The notes beneath the pieces are model-generated. The model worked only from the letters and a program-made list of their open reading frames with translations. It had not been told where the DNA came from and did not search any database. A program made the translations under genes and the position numbers. A DNA stretch of 64,000 nt from Lysinibacillus fusiformis (GTDB taxonomy: Bacteria > Bacillota > Bacilli > Bacillales_A > Planococcaceae): positions 62,001-126,000 of the forward strand of contig NZ_PDFK01000005.1 of NCBI RefSeq assembly GCF_002845985.1. Reading direction: 5' to 3'. Position 1 is the stretch's first letter, and every line of letters starts with the position of its first letter. Positions 1-9,062 of the stretch are shown one piece after another.

Positions 1-815
1 TCCAGGAAGAGCGTGTAGTCATTATTGGAGCTCACTTAAATTCTAAAGGTGGGGATGGTTCACTTTGGGGGCCAACACAGCCGCCAGTGTTAGAATCAGT
101 AACGAAACGTCTTCAGCTAGCTCAAGCCATCAATGACTTTATCGATAAAGGTCTTGCAATGAATCCGAATTTAAATATCATTGTAGCAGGGGACATGAAT
201 GACTTTGAATTCACACCAGCACTTGAAACGTTAAAAGGTGATGTTTTAACGAATATGGTAGATAAAGCCCCAGAAAAAGACCGTTTTACGTACTTCTTCC
301 AAGGGAATAATCAAGTGTTGGATCATATTTTAGTTTCGAATAATCTTGCTGATGTTACCGAAATTGACTTGATTCATATTAATGCGAACTTTACAGAGGC
401 ACAAGGTCGAGCATCGGATCATGACCCAGTATTAGTTCAAATTGATTTGAAGGCAGGGAAAGAAGAAATACCAACACCAATATTACCTGAAAATGTATAT
501 AGCTTTAATAACTACAAAACAGGTAAATTAATAGTGAATCGCCCAAGTGTTTCGTTAACGTTAGGGAAAAATACAAATATTAAAAATGGGATTGCGGTAT
601 TTAGTCAATATGCTGAATTCCATGGTGAAGGATTTGCGGACAAAACGGTAACGATTAGTCCCAAAAAAGGAAATGCGATTATTGACTTTAAAGGAACGAA
701 AATGGGTGAAATTATTATTGAAGGGGAAAATGTAAAAGAAATTCGAAATTTACCTGTTGGAGCGAACATAACATATACTAAAGGAGCTTCGGAAGAGAAA
801 ATTAAGTTTAAATAA
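1..815 (+). CDS. Secreted endonuclease/exonuclease/phosphatase-family nuclease, C-terminal part (5' end outside window)
   Basis: The reading frame is open from base 3 without a start, so the gene begins left of the window. The visible part opens with a beta strand and the motif GAHLNSKGG, then GDMND and SDHDPV. These are the C-terminal half of the metal-dependent endonuclease/exonuclease/phosphatase fold; the final Asp-His is the catalytic pair. About 120 residues follow with a beta-rich look (TKGASEEKIKFK at the end), probably an accessory surface or binding domain. Family members with this layout are large extracellular DNases or nucleotidases. Secretion cannot be checked because the N-terminus is missing. 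A strong terminator follows at 888-926. Confidence 0.85.
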   Translation, partial: QEERVVIIGAHLNSKGGDGSLWGPTQPPVLESVTKRLQLAQAINDFIDKGLAMNPNLNIIVAGDMNDFEFTPALETLKGDVLTNMVDKAPEKDRFTYFFQGNNQVLDHILVSNNLADVTEIDLIHINANFTEAQGRASDHDPVLVQIDLKAGKEEIPTPILPENVYSFNNYKTGKLIVNRPSVSLTLGKNTNIKNGIAVFSQYAEFHGEGFADKTVTISPKKGNAIIDFKGTKMGEIIIEGENVKEIRNLPVGANITYTKGASEEKIKFK

Positions 816-887
816 AAACTAAGGATGCTAAACACAAATTTTATTGGCATCATCATCTTCTGAAGCAAGTAATACATTTTTAATAGT

Positions 888-926
888 TAGGCATATTCAG
901 ATTATATGAATATGCCTATTTTTTTA
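888..926 (+). terminator. Rho-independent terminator after the nuclease gene
   Basis: A perfect 12-bp stem (TAGGCATATTCA, 888-899, with TGAATATGCCTA, 907-918) closes a 7-nt loop and is followed by seven T. The rest of the gap to the next gene (816-1093) holds only the TM2-gene promoter. Confidence 0.85.
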
Positions 927-1015
927 TTGTAAAGCTAGTCCATACGTTTTAGAAAATTTTGATATGTATATCAACAAATAAATATCCTTATTTTTATAAT
1001 TAAAAGGAAAAAATG

Positions 1016-1043
1016 TTGAAAAATACTTTATTTGTAATATAAT
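1016..1043 (+). promoter_or_regulatory. Sigma-A-type promoter of the TM2 protein gene
   Basis: TTGAAA (1016-1021) and a perfect TATAAT (1038-1043) are separated by 16 bp, about 50 bp upstream of the start codon. Confidence 0.6.
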
Positions 1044-1093
1044 CATTTAATAGGGTTTAATATAGTATTTATGAATTGATTGGAGGTGCTTAT

Positions 1094-1300
1094 ATGTCAG
1101 ACAGAAATTTTGTAGCAACAGTATTACTTTGTTTCTTTTTAGGAAGTCTAGGGGCTCATCGTTTTTATGTTGGTAAAATTGGTACAGGTATTTTAATGTT
1201 TTTCACATTAGGTGGATTGGGTATTTGGACATTAATCGATTTGATTATGATTATCGTTGGTAAATTTACTGATAAAGATGGTCATCTTATAAAATCTTAA
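1094..1300 (+). CDS. TM2 domain membrane protein
   Basis: A 68-residue protein made almost wholly of a TM2 domain: two hydrophobic helices around a short turn, with the family signatures LGSLGAHRFYVGK and GGLGIWTLIDLI. The ATG at 1094 is chosen because GGAGGTGC lies at 1082-1089 in front of it; an in-frame ATG at 1076 has no ribosome site. TM2 proteins are small integral membrane proteins whose function in bacteria is mostly unknown. It is transcribed alone, between a promoter at 1016 and a hairpin at 1388. Confidence 0.9.
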   Translation: MSDRNFVATVLLCFFLGSLGAHRFYVGKIGTGILMFFTLGGLGIWTLIDLIMIIVGKFTDKDGHLIKS

Positions 1301-1387
1301 TAGTTAAAATGATTGAAATAAAAAACGGCTGGCTCATACATACATACTTTTAAGCTTGTTGCTTTTATTTATAGCCATACGATAAAA

Positions 1388-1420
1388 AGAAGGGAGACAT
1401 ATAAATGTCTACCCTTCTTT
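1388..1420. terminator. Bidirectional terminator between convergent small genes
   Basis: The stem pairs AGAAGGG-GACAT (1388-1400) with ATGTC-CCCTTCT (1405-1418), with a small internal bulge. A and T runs lie on both sides. It sits between the TM2 gene (+) and the zinc-ribbon gene (-). Confidence 0.7.
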
Positions 1421-1475
1421 ATTGTTTATGGTGGAATAAGCAGATTACCATACCAGACCACTGTGGCAGAATTAT

Positions 1476-1799
1476 TTAATAATAATAGCTATCATTCATC
1501 ATTTCTGCTACAACGCCTATTACAAATGCAATAATCATCATAATAACTGAAAGAGCTAGCCCACATAATGCAAAGATTAAAGCAGACTTTGCTGCTTTTG
1601 GTTGTGTGTCTTTCCATATAAAATAGAGGATAATGCCAAGTAGAGGGAAGCAGCATAAGCTGAGGACATTAACCCAAATATTTGGGTTATCATTTTTTGC
1701 TACATTTACTTGGTTGTTAAATTTTAATACGTTGACACCACAATGTAGACATATTTCGGCATTTTCGTCAACGCTAGAACCACAATTAGGACAAAACAT
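1476..1799 (-). CDS. Zinc-ribbon membrane protein (paralogue A)
   Basis: 107 residues. Residues 3-20 form a zinc ribbon with two CxxC knuckles (CPNCG and CLHCG). Two hydrophobic segments follow (about 43-65 and 75-98), so the ribbon should face the cytoplasm from a two-pass membrane anchor. The start ATG follows AAGGGG. It is a clear paralogue of the protein at 2095-2376: both share the ribbon, a stretch with LCC then PLxGxIxYFxWK, and a PxAAKSAL motif. This ribbon-plus-membrane layout is common in Bacillales proteins of unknown function. No partner or substrate can be named. Confidence 0.8.
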   Translation of the reverse strand: MFCPNCGSSVDENAEICLHCGVNVLKFNNQVNVAKNDNPNIWVNVLSLCCFPLLGIILYFIWKDTQPKAAKSALIFALCGLALSVIMMIIAFVIGVVAEMMNDSYYY

Positions 1800-2094
1800 A
1801 TTAGAACCCCTTACATACTAAAAATTTCTTATTTATTAATCAACTTGCCTTGCTGTTTTTTCTTCGTTTAATGACATTAATAGGCGTAATAATTAAAGTA
1901 GATAAGCTCTTTTGACATATTTCCCATTATCATTGGCTTAAACAACTAGGAAAAACTTACAACTCCTCTAATTGCAACGTTATTAGAATCTGTAGCTTAT
2001 ACTAATTTTTCCTTTAAGTATAATATTACTGCTAATACACATTGCTTGATTAAAGCCTAATAAGAGACAGAATTTTGTCATATGTATACCTGAT

Positions 2095-2376
2095 TTAATA
2101 ACTCGATAATCCAATAATGAACATTATAATATAGAATAATATGGTAATTCCTATGTTAATAAAGAAGAACATTAAGGCTGATTTAGCCGCAACTGGTTTT
2201 TCGTTTTTCCAAACAAAGTACATAATTAACCCAACAAGTGGCACACAGCAAAGTGTAATTATATTAACAGCCCAGTTTGGTGTGTCTTCTCCACTTGCAT
2301 TTTTTACGCGGACACCACAGTGGACACAAATTTCTGCGTATTCGGAAATATGTTCACCACAGTTTCTACAATACAT
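2095..2376 (-). CDS. Zinc-ribbon membrane protein (paralogue B)
   Basis: 93 residues with an N-terminal zinc ribbon (CRNCG and CVHCG) and two transmembrane segments. The ATG is preceded by GGAGG at ideal spacing. It resembles the neighbour at 1476-1799 over its whole length, which suggests local duplication and divergence. The 295-bp gap between the two contains no further gene I can support. Function unknown. Confidence 0.8.
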   Translation of the reverse strand: MYCRNCGEHISEYAEICVHCGVRVKNASGEDTPNWAVNIITLCCVPLVGLIMYFVWKNEKPVAAKSALMFFFINIGITILFYIIMFIIGLSSY

Positions 2377-2397
2377 AATTGTACCTCCGATATTTTG

Positions 2398-2760
2398 TTA
2401 TAGTCTTCTTCCAACATATTGACCAAATAAAAAAAATTGGTAACCAATAGTGTAGAAAATATAAATAATGCCGATTCCACCAATTAATCCAGTAAGGAAC
2501 CGTCTATTATTATTACTTGTCCATTTACCAAATAATTGACCTGTACCATCAATAGCCATTGGTAAAATTAATAAGGCTATTATCCATAAATCAAATATGC
2601 CTAAGAGTATGACTAATATGATGGATAAGAGGTAACCTACTGCCATACCAGTACATCTTGCACATAGAGGGAGTTTCCGCCCCTTATAATGGAAAGAACG
2701 GTCCGGTCTTTGATGGCAAAAGAAAAATACCCGCAGTATGAAATTAATATTATTTACCAA
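2398..2760 (-). CDS. DUF2085 family membrane protein
   Basis: 120 residues, probably three transmembrane helices. Near the N-terminus is FFCHQRPDRSF followed by LCARCTGM. This Cys-His...Cys-x-x-Cys pattern is the hallmark of DUF2085 and looks like a metal or redox site at the membrane face. The start is TTG at 2760 with AAAGGGG nine bases upstream; no ATG fits. Only about 20 bases separate it from the downstream zinc-ribbon gene on the same strand, so the two may be co-transcribed. Function unknown in the family. Confidence 0.8.
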   Translation of the reverse strand: MVNNINFILRVFFFCHQRPDRSFHYKGRKLPLCARCTGMAVGYLLSIILVILLGIFDLWIIALLILPMAIDGTGQLFGKWTSNNNRRFLTGLIGGIGIIYIFYTIGYQFFLFGQYVGRRL

Positions 2761-2882
2761 ATTTGTAAACCCCTTTATTATTATAGCGTTTAGTATATAA
2801 CATAAATAGAAATTATGGAATATACCTTATAATTTAGTTTTCACTCCCTTTTAAGGTTTAATATGTATTACAAGTAAAGTAA

Positions 2883-2918
2883 AAAGGAGATTGGCTTATA
2901 GCCAGTCTCCTTTAGCGT
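2883..2918 (-). terminator. Terminator of the dihydrouridine synthase gene
   Basis: A 13-bp stem (2883-2895 with 2901-2913, one G-T pair) around TTATA. On the minus strand it is followed by a T run, 28 bp past the dus stop codon. Confidence 0.8.
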
Positions 2919-2940
2919 ATGTCGTATCTTATCTGAAGAT

Positions 2941-3906
2941 TTACTCAGCAGTGTAGGCTGCTAGAAGATCACGTACTTCATCGGTGGAATTTGCATTTAG
3001 TAATTGAACTCGTAATTGACTAGCGCCTTTAAAGCCGCGCACATATATTTTAAAGAAACGTTGCAATGCTTTAAATGAACGCATTTCGAATTCCTTAGAG
3101 TAGTGATCATGAAGGTTGAGGTGCAAGTATAGTAAGTTAAGGTATTCTTTGGCGTTATGCTCTGACGGCTCTTTTTCAAAAGCAAATGGGTTTGAAAATA
3201 CGCCTCGGCCAATCATGACTCCATCGATGCCGTATTGCTCCACTAGTTTTAGACCTGTTAAACGGTCAGGGATATCTCCATTGATTGTCAGCAACGTTTT
3301 AGGAGCAATTTCATCGCGTAGCTTTTTGATGTCTGCAATTAGTTCCCAGTGTGCTGCGACCTTGCTCATCTCTTCTCGTGTCCGAAGATGGATAGAAAGA
3401 TTAGCTATATCCTGTTTAAAAATATGACTGAGCCACGCACGCCACTCTGCTACATCTGTAAAGCCAAGTCTTGTTTTTACACTAACAGGTAAGCCACCTG
3501 CTTTTGCTGCTTGAATTATTTCTGAGGCTAGTTCAGGGTGAAGAATTAAGCCGGCTCCTTTACCTCTCTCAGCCACATTATCGGCCGGGCACCCCATATT
3601 AATATCGATACCTTTAAAGCCTAGCTCTTTCATACCGATGCTCATTTGACGAAAATGCTCAGGGGTGTCTCCCCAAATATGGGCCACAATTGGCTGCTCA
3701 TCTTCAGTGAAGGCTAAGCGGTTACGTACATTTTCGAAGCCGCCAGGTTGACAATAGCTTGTTGTATTGGTGAATTCTGTAAAAAATACATCAGGCCTCC
3801 CCGCTTCACTAATGACATGACGAAATACAACATCTGTCACATCCTCCATTGGTGCTAAAATGAAAAATGGCCGTGGTAAATCAAGCCAAAAATTATGTTG
3901 ATGCAT
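2941..3906 (-). CDS. dus: tRNA-dihydrouridine synthase (DusB/DusC-like)
   Basis: A 321-residue flavoenzyme that reduces uridines in tRNA D-loops using FMN and NADPH. The N-terminal APMEDVTD is the family's FMN-binding opening. The active-site motif [18 protein letters not shown] holds the catalytic Cys106 and the following V/G signature. KTRLGF and the late INGDI...[12 protein letters not shown] are the phosphate-binding segments of the TIM barrel. The tail (about residue 245 on) is the helical tRNA-binding domain. It is not the short DusB usually paired with lysS in Bacillus but a monocistronic paralogue with its own hairpin at 2883. The start ATG follows GTGAGGA. Its leader contains a long inverted repeat (3919-4023). 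Confidence 0.92.
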   Translation of the reverse strand: MHQHNFWLDLPRPFFILAPMEDVTDVVFRHVISEAGRPDVFFTEFTNTTSYCQPGGFENVRNRLAFTEDEQPIVAHIWGDTPEHFRQMSIGMKELGFKGIDINMGCPADNVAERGKGAGLILHPELASEIIQAAKAGGLPVSVKTRLGFTDVAEWRAWLSHIFKQDIANLSIHLRTREEMSKVAAHWELIADIKKLRDEIAPKTLLTINGDIPDRLTGLKLVEQYGIDGVMIGRGVFSNPFAFEKEPSEHNAKEYLNLLYLHLNLHDHYSKEFEMRSFKALQRFFKIYVRGFKGASQLRVQLLNANSTDEVRDLLAAYTAE

Positions 3907-3918
3907 TGATGAAAATCC

Positions 3919-4023
3919 TCACTTTCGAAAATAATACCTTTGCAAAAAGATACCATATTTACTGTCCTTCTACATAGCTAGGGGCTTAGCTTGATACAAG
4001 AAACGGTATCTTATTTGAAAGTG
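3919..4023 (-). other. Long imperfect inverted repeat in the dus leader
   Basis: Segments CACTTTC, AAATAA and AAGATACC (about 3919-3954) pair in order with GGTATCTT, TTATTT and GAAAGTG (4005-4023). The left arm has an extra bulge of about 14 nt. A small hairpin (AGCTA/TTAGCT) lies inside. It overlaps the 5' leader expected for dus on the minus strand. The remaining bases to the LRR gene at 4188 show nothing definite. Confidence 0.4.
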
Positions 4024-4187
4024 GGAAATTTGATGAGAAGGAAAAGGGGAAAAACCTTGATAGATCCTCGCTGCCGTTTAGGGTCTTGAACATGGTAAAA
4101 GATATAATTAGTATTTCATAGAAATATTGACATTTATTTTTCAGACAACTAAGCTTAATGAAAAATAGAGCTGGGGAGGGACTGCCA

Positions 4188-6062
4188 GTGGAATTAATTC
4201 AACTAAATTGTCCGAATTGTAATGGGAAAATTGAATATAAAGAAGGGCAATCATTTAAATGTCCTTTTTGTGAAACTGAAATAATGCTGAAAGAAAATAA
4301 AGTCTATTATGTAGATCAAACGATTAATCATTATTATGGTACAGCTGCTCCTAATACAGCTACACGTCCCAAAACGAATTTAAAGGCACTTCTTATTGTA
4401 CCGTTTGTCTTCTTGTGTGCCATTCTTGGGTATTTTCTTTTTAGTAGTAATCAAACAGAGCATGGAAACCGTGAAGAAATAGCTGTTCGAACAATGCCTG
4501 AAAGTGAAGTGCTTCTATTCTTTTTAAGGGACATTTTTGATAAGGGTGGAGCAATGCCAACTAAAGAAGAGATTGCAAGTATTCGATATTTGGCCCCCTA
4601 CTATTCTGATGATCAATGGCATTTTGATTACAGTCTAGACGATCCATTTACAAATAAGGAAGCTGAAATTTCTACCTATATCATGATGGATAAGTTATTA
4701 AATACGCAAGAAATCGAACAAAAGGACTTTGAAGCCTTTACTGGACTAACTGTATTGAAGCTCATGAATGATTATGAAATAGCACAAAGTGAAAAGGTAA
4801 GCTTTCGACATCTGAAAAACTTAAAAAGCTATACAGGTAGCTTTAATGAATCATTTAGTAAAATTGCGGAATATTTTAGCGATAAGTCTAATATTGTAGA
4901 GCTCTCTATCCAAATTCGAAGTAATGAGGAACTTGCTTTATTATTAGAGTTTCCGAATCTCCAATCACTTGAAATATCTTATGTGACTGAAGAAGTTAAG
5001 GATTTTGAGCTTCTTAATAAATTGTCACTAAAATCATTGTCTTTAAAATTTTCCAATGATTTGAAGTGGTTGTCTACATTAACTGATTTAGAGTCGTTAG
5101 CGATAGACAATAGTGAAGCGACCGATTTTAGCTCCTTCTATTCACTGAATCAATTACAAGAATTGAAGCTTACATCGGTAAGAAATTTAAAAACGCTTGA
5201 TTTTTTACAAAATATGCCTAACCTACAATCGCTTGATCTCGAAAATATGAACATTGCCAATTTAGAAAAGCTTAGAAATAAATCATCTTTGACAAAGCTA
5301 CGTTTATCTTCTCCAGGTCAATTTGAATTGCTTGATATTGTGAACAGTCTGACATCACTCACTGAGTTATCATTAGCTGGTTATTATGGCGATACATCGC
5401 CGATTACAGCACCCAATTTGAAGAAGGCGGAGCTAAAGGGTTCTTTTATACAAAAGTTAGAGGCACCCACTTTAAAAGATTTGACTGTTTATATAAGTGG
5501 ATCGGAATCGCAATTGAATGGTGCAGCATTTCTGAAATACCCACAGCTAGAAAAGCTTACAGTCAAGGAGTATGGGGTTTTCACGGGCGTTCGTTCCTTA
5601 AATGACCTACCTAGTTTGCAAACAATTCATTTTAACGAGACCATTTTTTATGAAGAAACAGGTGACTTATTCAATTTACAGCACGTAAAGACATTAAATT
5701 GTTCTGAATGCAATTTTCAATTTAATAGTCAACAACCATTAACAAACAACGTGCTGGAACATTTAACTTTGAATGATGTATCGATTCAAATAGGTAATAG
5801 TGATTGGATAGATGAGGTTGATAAGATCATGCCTTACTTTGCTGGTCTTTCAGCTTTACGTTCGTTCACATTACAGGATAGTTCACTTCAATCGTTACAT
5901 TTCATGAAAAATTGGCAACAAATCGAGGTGCTTCATTTAGAAAATAACGCTATTTCAGATGTAGAGCCTTTAGTGAATATGCCTAACCTAAAAAGGCTAT
6001 ATATTTTAGGAAATCAGGTTCAAAATCAATCTGTTTTAGACAAAGGAATTCTCATTTATTAA
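4188..6062 (+). CDS. Membrane-anchored protein with zinc ribbon and leucine-rich repeats
   Basis: 624 residues from the GTG at 4188, which has GGGGAGGG seven bases upstream; an ATG at 4158 lacks a ribosome site. Residues 7-30 are a zinc ribbon (CPNC...CPFC). One transmembrane helix follows at about 75-95, then a large domain. From about residue 170 to the end it is a chain of irregular 20-24-residue leucine-rich repeats (LxxLxLxxxxI/LxxLxxLxxLxxL), closing with a typical LHLENNAISDVEPLVNMPNL. The ribbon should be cytoplasmic and the repeats extracytoplasmic, as in other Bacillales ribbon-TM-sensor proteins. A binding or surface role is inferred; the ligand is unknown. Confidence 0.8.
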   Translation: MELIQLNCPNCNGKIEYKEGQSFKCPFCETEIMLKENKVYYVDQTINHYYGTAAPNTATRPKTNLKALLIVPFVFLCAILGYFLFSSNQTEHGNREEIAVRTMPESEVLLFFLRDIFDKGGAMPTKEEIASIRYLAPYYSDDQWHFDYSLDDPFTNKEAEISTYIMMDKLLNTQEIEQKDFEAFTGLTVLKLMNDYEIAQSEKVSFRHLKNLKSYTGSFNESFSKIAEYFSDKSNIVELSIQIRSNEELALLLEFPNLQSLEISYVTEEVKDFELLNKLSLKSLSLKFSNDLKWLSTLTDLESLAIDNSEATDFSSFYSLNQLQELKLTSVRNLKTLDFLQNMPNLQSLDLENMNIANLEKLRNKSSLTKLRLSSPGQFELLDIVNSLTSLTELSLAGYYGDTSPITAPNLKKAELKGSFIQKLEAPTLKDLTVYISGSESQLNGAAFLKYPQLEKLTVKEYGVFTGVRSLNDLPSLQTIHFNETIFYEETGDLFNLQHVKTLNCSECNFQFNSQQPLTNNVLEHLTLNDVSIQIGNSDWIDEVDKIMPYFAGLSALRSFTLQDSSLQSLHFMKNWQQIEVLHLENNAISDVEPLVNMPNLKRLYILGNQVQNQSVLDKGILIY

Positions 6063-6106
6063 AGTCAGGTGTATTTTTAACATGAACTCACTTAGTAATC
6101 AAATTA

Positions 6107-6141
6107 GGTACCAGTCATAAAGGAGGCTGGTACTTGTTTTT
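6107..6141 (+). terminator. Terminator after the LRR gene
   Basis: GGTACCAG (6107-6114) pairs with CTGGTACT (6127-6134) around a 12-nt loop and is followed by GTTTTT. Confidence 0.7.
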
Positions 6142-6288
6142 AATAGAATAAGGCTCGAGATGAGTATAGTATTACAAACTAAATATCGGGTCGATAAGGA
6201 AGAAACGATAGGAGTATTGGATTTATTTGTCTTAAGCAATCGGATAGTTTTATAATGAATAGATGGTTAAGTAGAGGAGCTGAAAAAT

Positions 6289-6942
6289 ATGTTCGCACGT
6301 AATAAAGGTGTTTATTTAGTGTTATCATTACTAGCAATCACTTTTGTTTTAACAGGCTGTGGTACCGCTAAAGACAAAGCAAAATCTGAAGGAGACACAG
6401 TGGATTATGCGGCGGAAGTGAAGGAAAATCCAATTGTGACGATTACGATGAGCAATGATGAAAAAATTGTCATTGAATTAGAACCTACTGTCGCCCCGAA
6501 TACAGTCGCTAATTTTATTTCCTTAGTGAAAGAAGGATTTTATGATGGTCTTATTTTCCAACGTGTAATTCCTGATTTTATGATTCAAGGTGGAGATCCT
6601 TTAGGGAATGGTACTGGTGGACCTGATTATTCAATTGATGGTGAGTTTTCATCAAATGGATTTGACAATAATATGAAGCATGAACGTGGTGTTATTTCGA
6701 TGGCTCGTTCGCAAGATCCTAATTCTGCAGGTTCACAATTTTTCATTATGGTAAAGGAAGCATCACATCTTGATGGGGATTATGCTGCTTTTGGGAAAGT
6801 GATCGAGGGTATGGAAACAGTCGATGCCATTGTTGCGGTTGAGCGAGATGCCACAGATAAGCCGCTAGAAGATCAGCAAATGAAAAAGGTAGAAGTGGAT
6901 ACAAAAGGCTTTGATTATCCAGCGCCTAAGGTCAATAAATAG
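6289..6942 (+). CDS. Cyclophilin-type peptidyl-prolyl isomerase lipoprotein
   Basis: 217 residues. The N-terminus is a lipoprotein signal with lipobox LTGC and lipidation Cys24, so the enzyme sits on the outer face of the membrane. From residue about 46 it is a cyclophilin domain: FxxVxxGFYDGLIFQRVIPDFMIQGGDP carries the catalytic Arg of the FHRVI-type motif, and GSQFFIM and FGKVIEGM are the other hallmark blocks. It should catalyse cis-trans isomerisation of Xaa-Pro bonds in exported proteins. The start ATG follows GAGGAG. Monocistronic, with a bidirectional hairpin at 6983. Confidence 0.93.
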   Translation: MFARNKGVYLVLSLLAITFVLTGCGTAKDKAKSEGDTVDYAAEVKENPIVTITMSNDEKIVIELEPTVAPNTVANFISLVKEGFYDGLIFQRVIPDFMIQGGDPLGNGTGGPDYSIDGEFSSNGFDNNMKHERGVISMARSQDPNSAGSQFFIMVKEASHLDGDYAAFGKVIEGMETVDAIVAVERDATDKPLEDQQMKKVEVDTKGFDYPAPKVNK

Positions 6943-6982
6943 TTAATCTAGAATTTATTGATAAAAACAATAATATAGACAT

Positions 6983-7021
6983 AAAAGAGTATGTAAGAGG
7001 TGAAATCTTACATACTCTTTT
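6983..7021. terminator. Bidirectional terminator (PPIase / BRCT gene)
   Basis: A perfect 16-bp stem (6983-6998 with 7006-7021) with A/T runs on both sides. It serves both converging genes and touches the stop codon of the BRCT gene. Confidence 0.85.
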
Positions 7022-7353
7022 TACTTGTCAATTTCCTTTGGTATTGAAATAAGCCATAAAAAATCGTCCTCTATCAGTATTTGGATGTCGTGCCCTTGAG
7101 TAACTAGCTGTTCAGCCTTATGCTGTTTGCTACTGATGCCACGACGTTTATCTCCAAGAATGACGAAATCCGTTTGCTGTGTAACAGCTCCCTGCAAGGA
7201 CCCTCCACAGGCTTTTACTTGTTTGGCAGCCTCTGAACGGGTCATTGTAGAAAGAGCCCCTGTAAAAACGATTTGTTTTTTATAAAAGGGGTGTGTTAGG
7301 CTTTCGGCTGAATCAGGGTGGAAAATGATTTCTAGGTTGTCCTTATTCGTCAT
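7021..7353 (-). CDS. Stand-alone BRCT domain protein
   Basis: 110 residues from the ATG at 7353, preceded by AAGGAG at seven bases; an ATG at 7371 lies upstream of that ribosome site. The core QIVFTGALSTMTRSEAAK, GGSLQGAVTQQTDFVILG and the late Trp (DDFLWL) match the BRCT fold as found at the end of NAD-dependent DNA ligase. No ligase or nuclease domain is attached. BRCT domains bind phosphoproteins or DNA ends; a solo domain is probably an accessory factor, but the partner cannot be inferred from the surroundings. Confidence 0.8.
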   Translation of the reverse strand: MTNKDNLEIIFHPDSAESLTHPFYKKQIVFTGALSTMTRSEAAKQVKACGGSLQGAVTQQTDFVILGDKRRGISSKQHKAEQLVTQGHDIQILIEDDFLWLISIPKEIDK

Positions 7354-7459
7354 ATGGGTACTCCTTAACATTCTCTTTTCATTTTAGATAATAAATAAAT
7401 CCACAAAATTTTGCATGTATGCTACATTAAAAATAAAAAATTTAAAGAGGTACATACAC

Positions 7460-9004
7460 ATGAATTCGCAATTGACTGCTTTTATTACTCTTAGCTGTAC
7501 ATCGGGTTTTCTAAATTTGTATTTATGTTTATACGTATTTCTACAACGCTACAATTACGCAAAAATTGCGCAATTGTTTATAGGGTATACGGCGTTAATT
7601 ACGGTATATTGTTTTGCCTCTGCTTTTGGTTTAATAGCTACAACACTGGACGCAATAAAGTTTTGGACAGCCATTCAATATGTAGGCATGGCTTTTTCAA
7701 CACCGCTCGGTTTATTGTTTATCATGCAATATTTGGGCTTTCATTTGTCAAGGAAAAAGATAATGGCCCTTCTAGCTATCCCTTTTATTAGTTTAATAAT
7801 GGTTGCTACAAATGATATGCACCATTTTCATTATAAGATATTTGAAGTTGATCCCGTGTTAGGGGCTCCTTATGTTTATCAGGAAATCGGTATATGGTAC
7901 ATCATTCATGGTATATTTACGTTTGGCTGTATGTTTGTATCCTTTTTACTAATAGTAAAGTATTGGAAAGAAACAAGTAAAACTTATCGCCAACAACTGA
8001 TTGCCTTAATGTGTGGTCAGTTAATTCCTATGATCACTGCTTTTATATACTTATTGGGTCTAACACCTCAAGGGGTTGATCCTGTTCCAATGGTCTTATG
8101 GATTTCTTCTCTGTTGTATTTATGGTCTATTAATTCCTCCCGTTTATTTAGTGTAATGCCTGTTGCCAAAGATGCTATATTCCAAAGTATCAATGATGGG
8201 GTCATTGTGTTAGATGAGTCGTTTCGATTAATAGAGTTTAATCAAGCATGTAGCAAGGTGTTCCCTCAACTAACTCGGTCTATGTTTGGTGTGGATTTTA
8301 GGAAGCTATGGCTTGAAGTAACTGGGCAAACGATGCCATTTACATTAGAGACGACGATGAATACGCAAGAAATAGAGCTTGATCTTATGAGTCATACTTA
8401 CCAGGTACGCATATCAGCGCTACGGCATGTTAATCATGGTAATGGGCATTTACTCATTTTTACCGACATTACAGAGTTAAAGAAGCTACAACGGATGTTA
8501 GAACAACAGGCTTATTATGATGAACTGACACAAATCTATAATCGTCGAGCATTTTTTCAACAATGTAATCAAGCCTTCAGCGAGATAAGAGCATCATCAA
8601 CAGCATTTACAGTAGTATTAATGGACATTGATTATTTTAAAAGTGTCAATGATACGTATGGTCATGCTGTCGGCGATCAGCTACTTGTTCATGTTGTACA
8701 GGTTTGTCAGAGTCAACTGAAAAAAGGCGAGCTTTTTGCAAGATATGGTGGTGAGGAATTTGTTCTTGCACTCAAGGGCTATTCATTGTCTAAGGGGGAA
8801 GCATTAGCTAAGCAGCTCTGTCACTGTGTAGAAACACAACCTCTTATGACTATTGAGGGGGCTATTTACGCTACTATTAGCTGTGGAGTGGCTGAAGGAA
8901 CAAATGAAGAAGATACATTGTATCAGCTTTTAAATAAAGCGGATAAGGCACTGTATGGAGCAAAGCAAGCAGGGCGTAATCGAGTACATGTTTATTTAGA
9001 ATAA
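7460..9004 (+). CDS. Membrane diguanylate cyclase (7TM-PAS-GGDEF)
   Basis: 514 residues from the ATG at 7460, preceded by AAAGAGG. Residues 1-215 contain seven hydrophobic helices resembling the histidine-kinase N-terminal 7TM sensor. A PAS-like segment follows (about 225-340: DAIFQSINDGVIVLDES), then a GGDEF domain (about 350-510) with intact active-site signature RYGGEEF and the upstream DIDYFKSVNDTYGH metal-binding motif. It should make cyclic di-GMP in response to a membrane or small-molecule signal. No EAL domain is present. It is expressed alone and shares a bidirectional terminator with gnd. Confidence 0.92.
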   Translation: MNSQLTAFITLSCTSGFLNLYLCLYVFLQRYNYAKIAQLFIGYTALITVYCFASAFGLIATTLDAIKFWTAIQYVGMAFSTPLGLLFIMQYLGFHLSRKKIMALLAIPFISLIMVATNDMHHFHYKIFEVDPVLGAPYVYQEIGIWYIIHGIFTFGCMFVSFLLIVKYWKETSKTYRQQLIALMCGQLIPMITAFIYLLGLTPQGVDPVPMVLWISSLLYLWSINSSRLFSVMPVAKDAIFQSINDGVIVLDESFRLIEFNQACSKVFPQLTRSMFGVDFRKLWLEVTGQTMPFTLETTMNTQEIELDLMSHTYQVRISALRHVNHGNGHLLIFTDITELKKLQRMLEQQAYYDELTQIYNRRAFFQQCNQAFSEIRASSTAFTVVLMDIDYFKSVNDTYGHAVGDQLLVHVVQVCQSQLKKGELFARYGGEEFVLALKGYSLSKGEALAKQLCHCVETQPLMTIEGAIYATISCGVAEGTNEEDTLYQLLNKADKALYGAKQAGRNRVHVYLE

Positions 9005-9060
9005 AAAAGGCTAAAATATACGATCATTCATGGAAGGAATGATGTATATTTTAGCTTTTT
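9004..9060. terminator. Bidirectional terminator (GGDEF gene / gnt operon)
   Basis: A long stem of more than 20 bp (AAAAAGGCTAAAATATAC... with ...GTATATTTTAGCTTTTT) lies between the converging cyclase and gnd genes, with A/T tracts at both ends. Confidence 0.85.
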
Positions 9061-9062
9061 AA

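Noticed and set aside
3907..4187. Known riboswitch (T-box, cyclic di-GMP, FMN) before dus or the LRR gene
   Set aside because: None of the conserved core motifs of these classes was present; only a generic inverted repeat is recorded.
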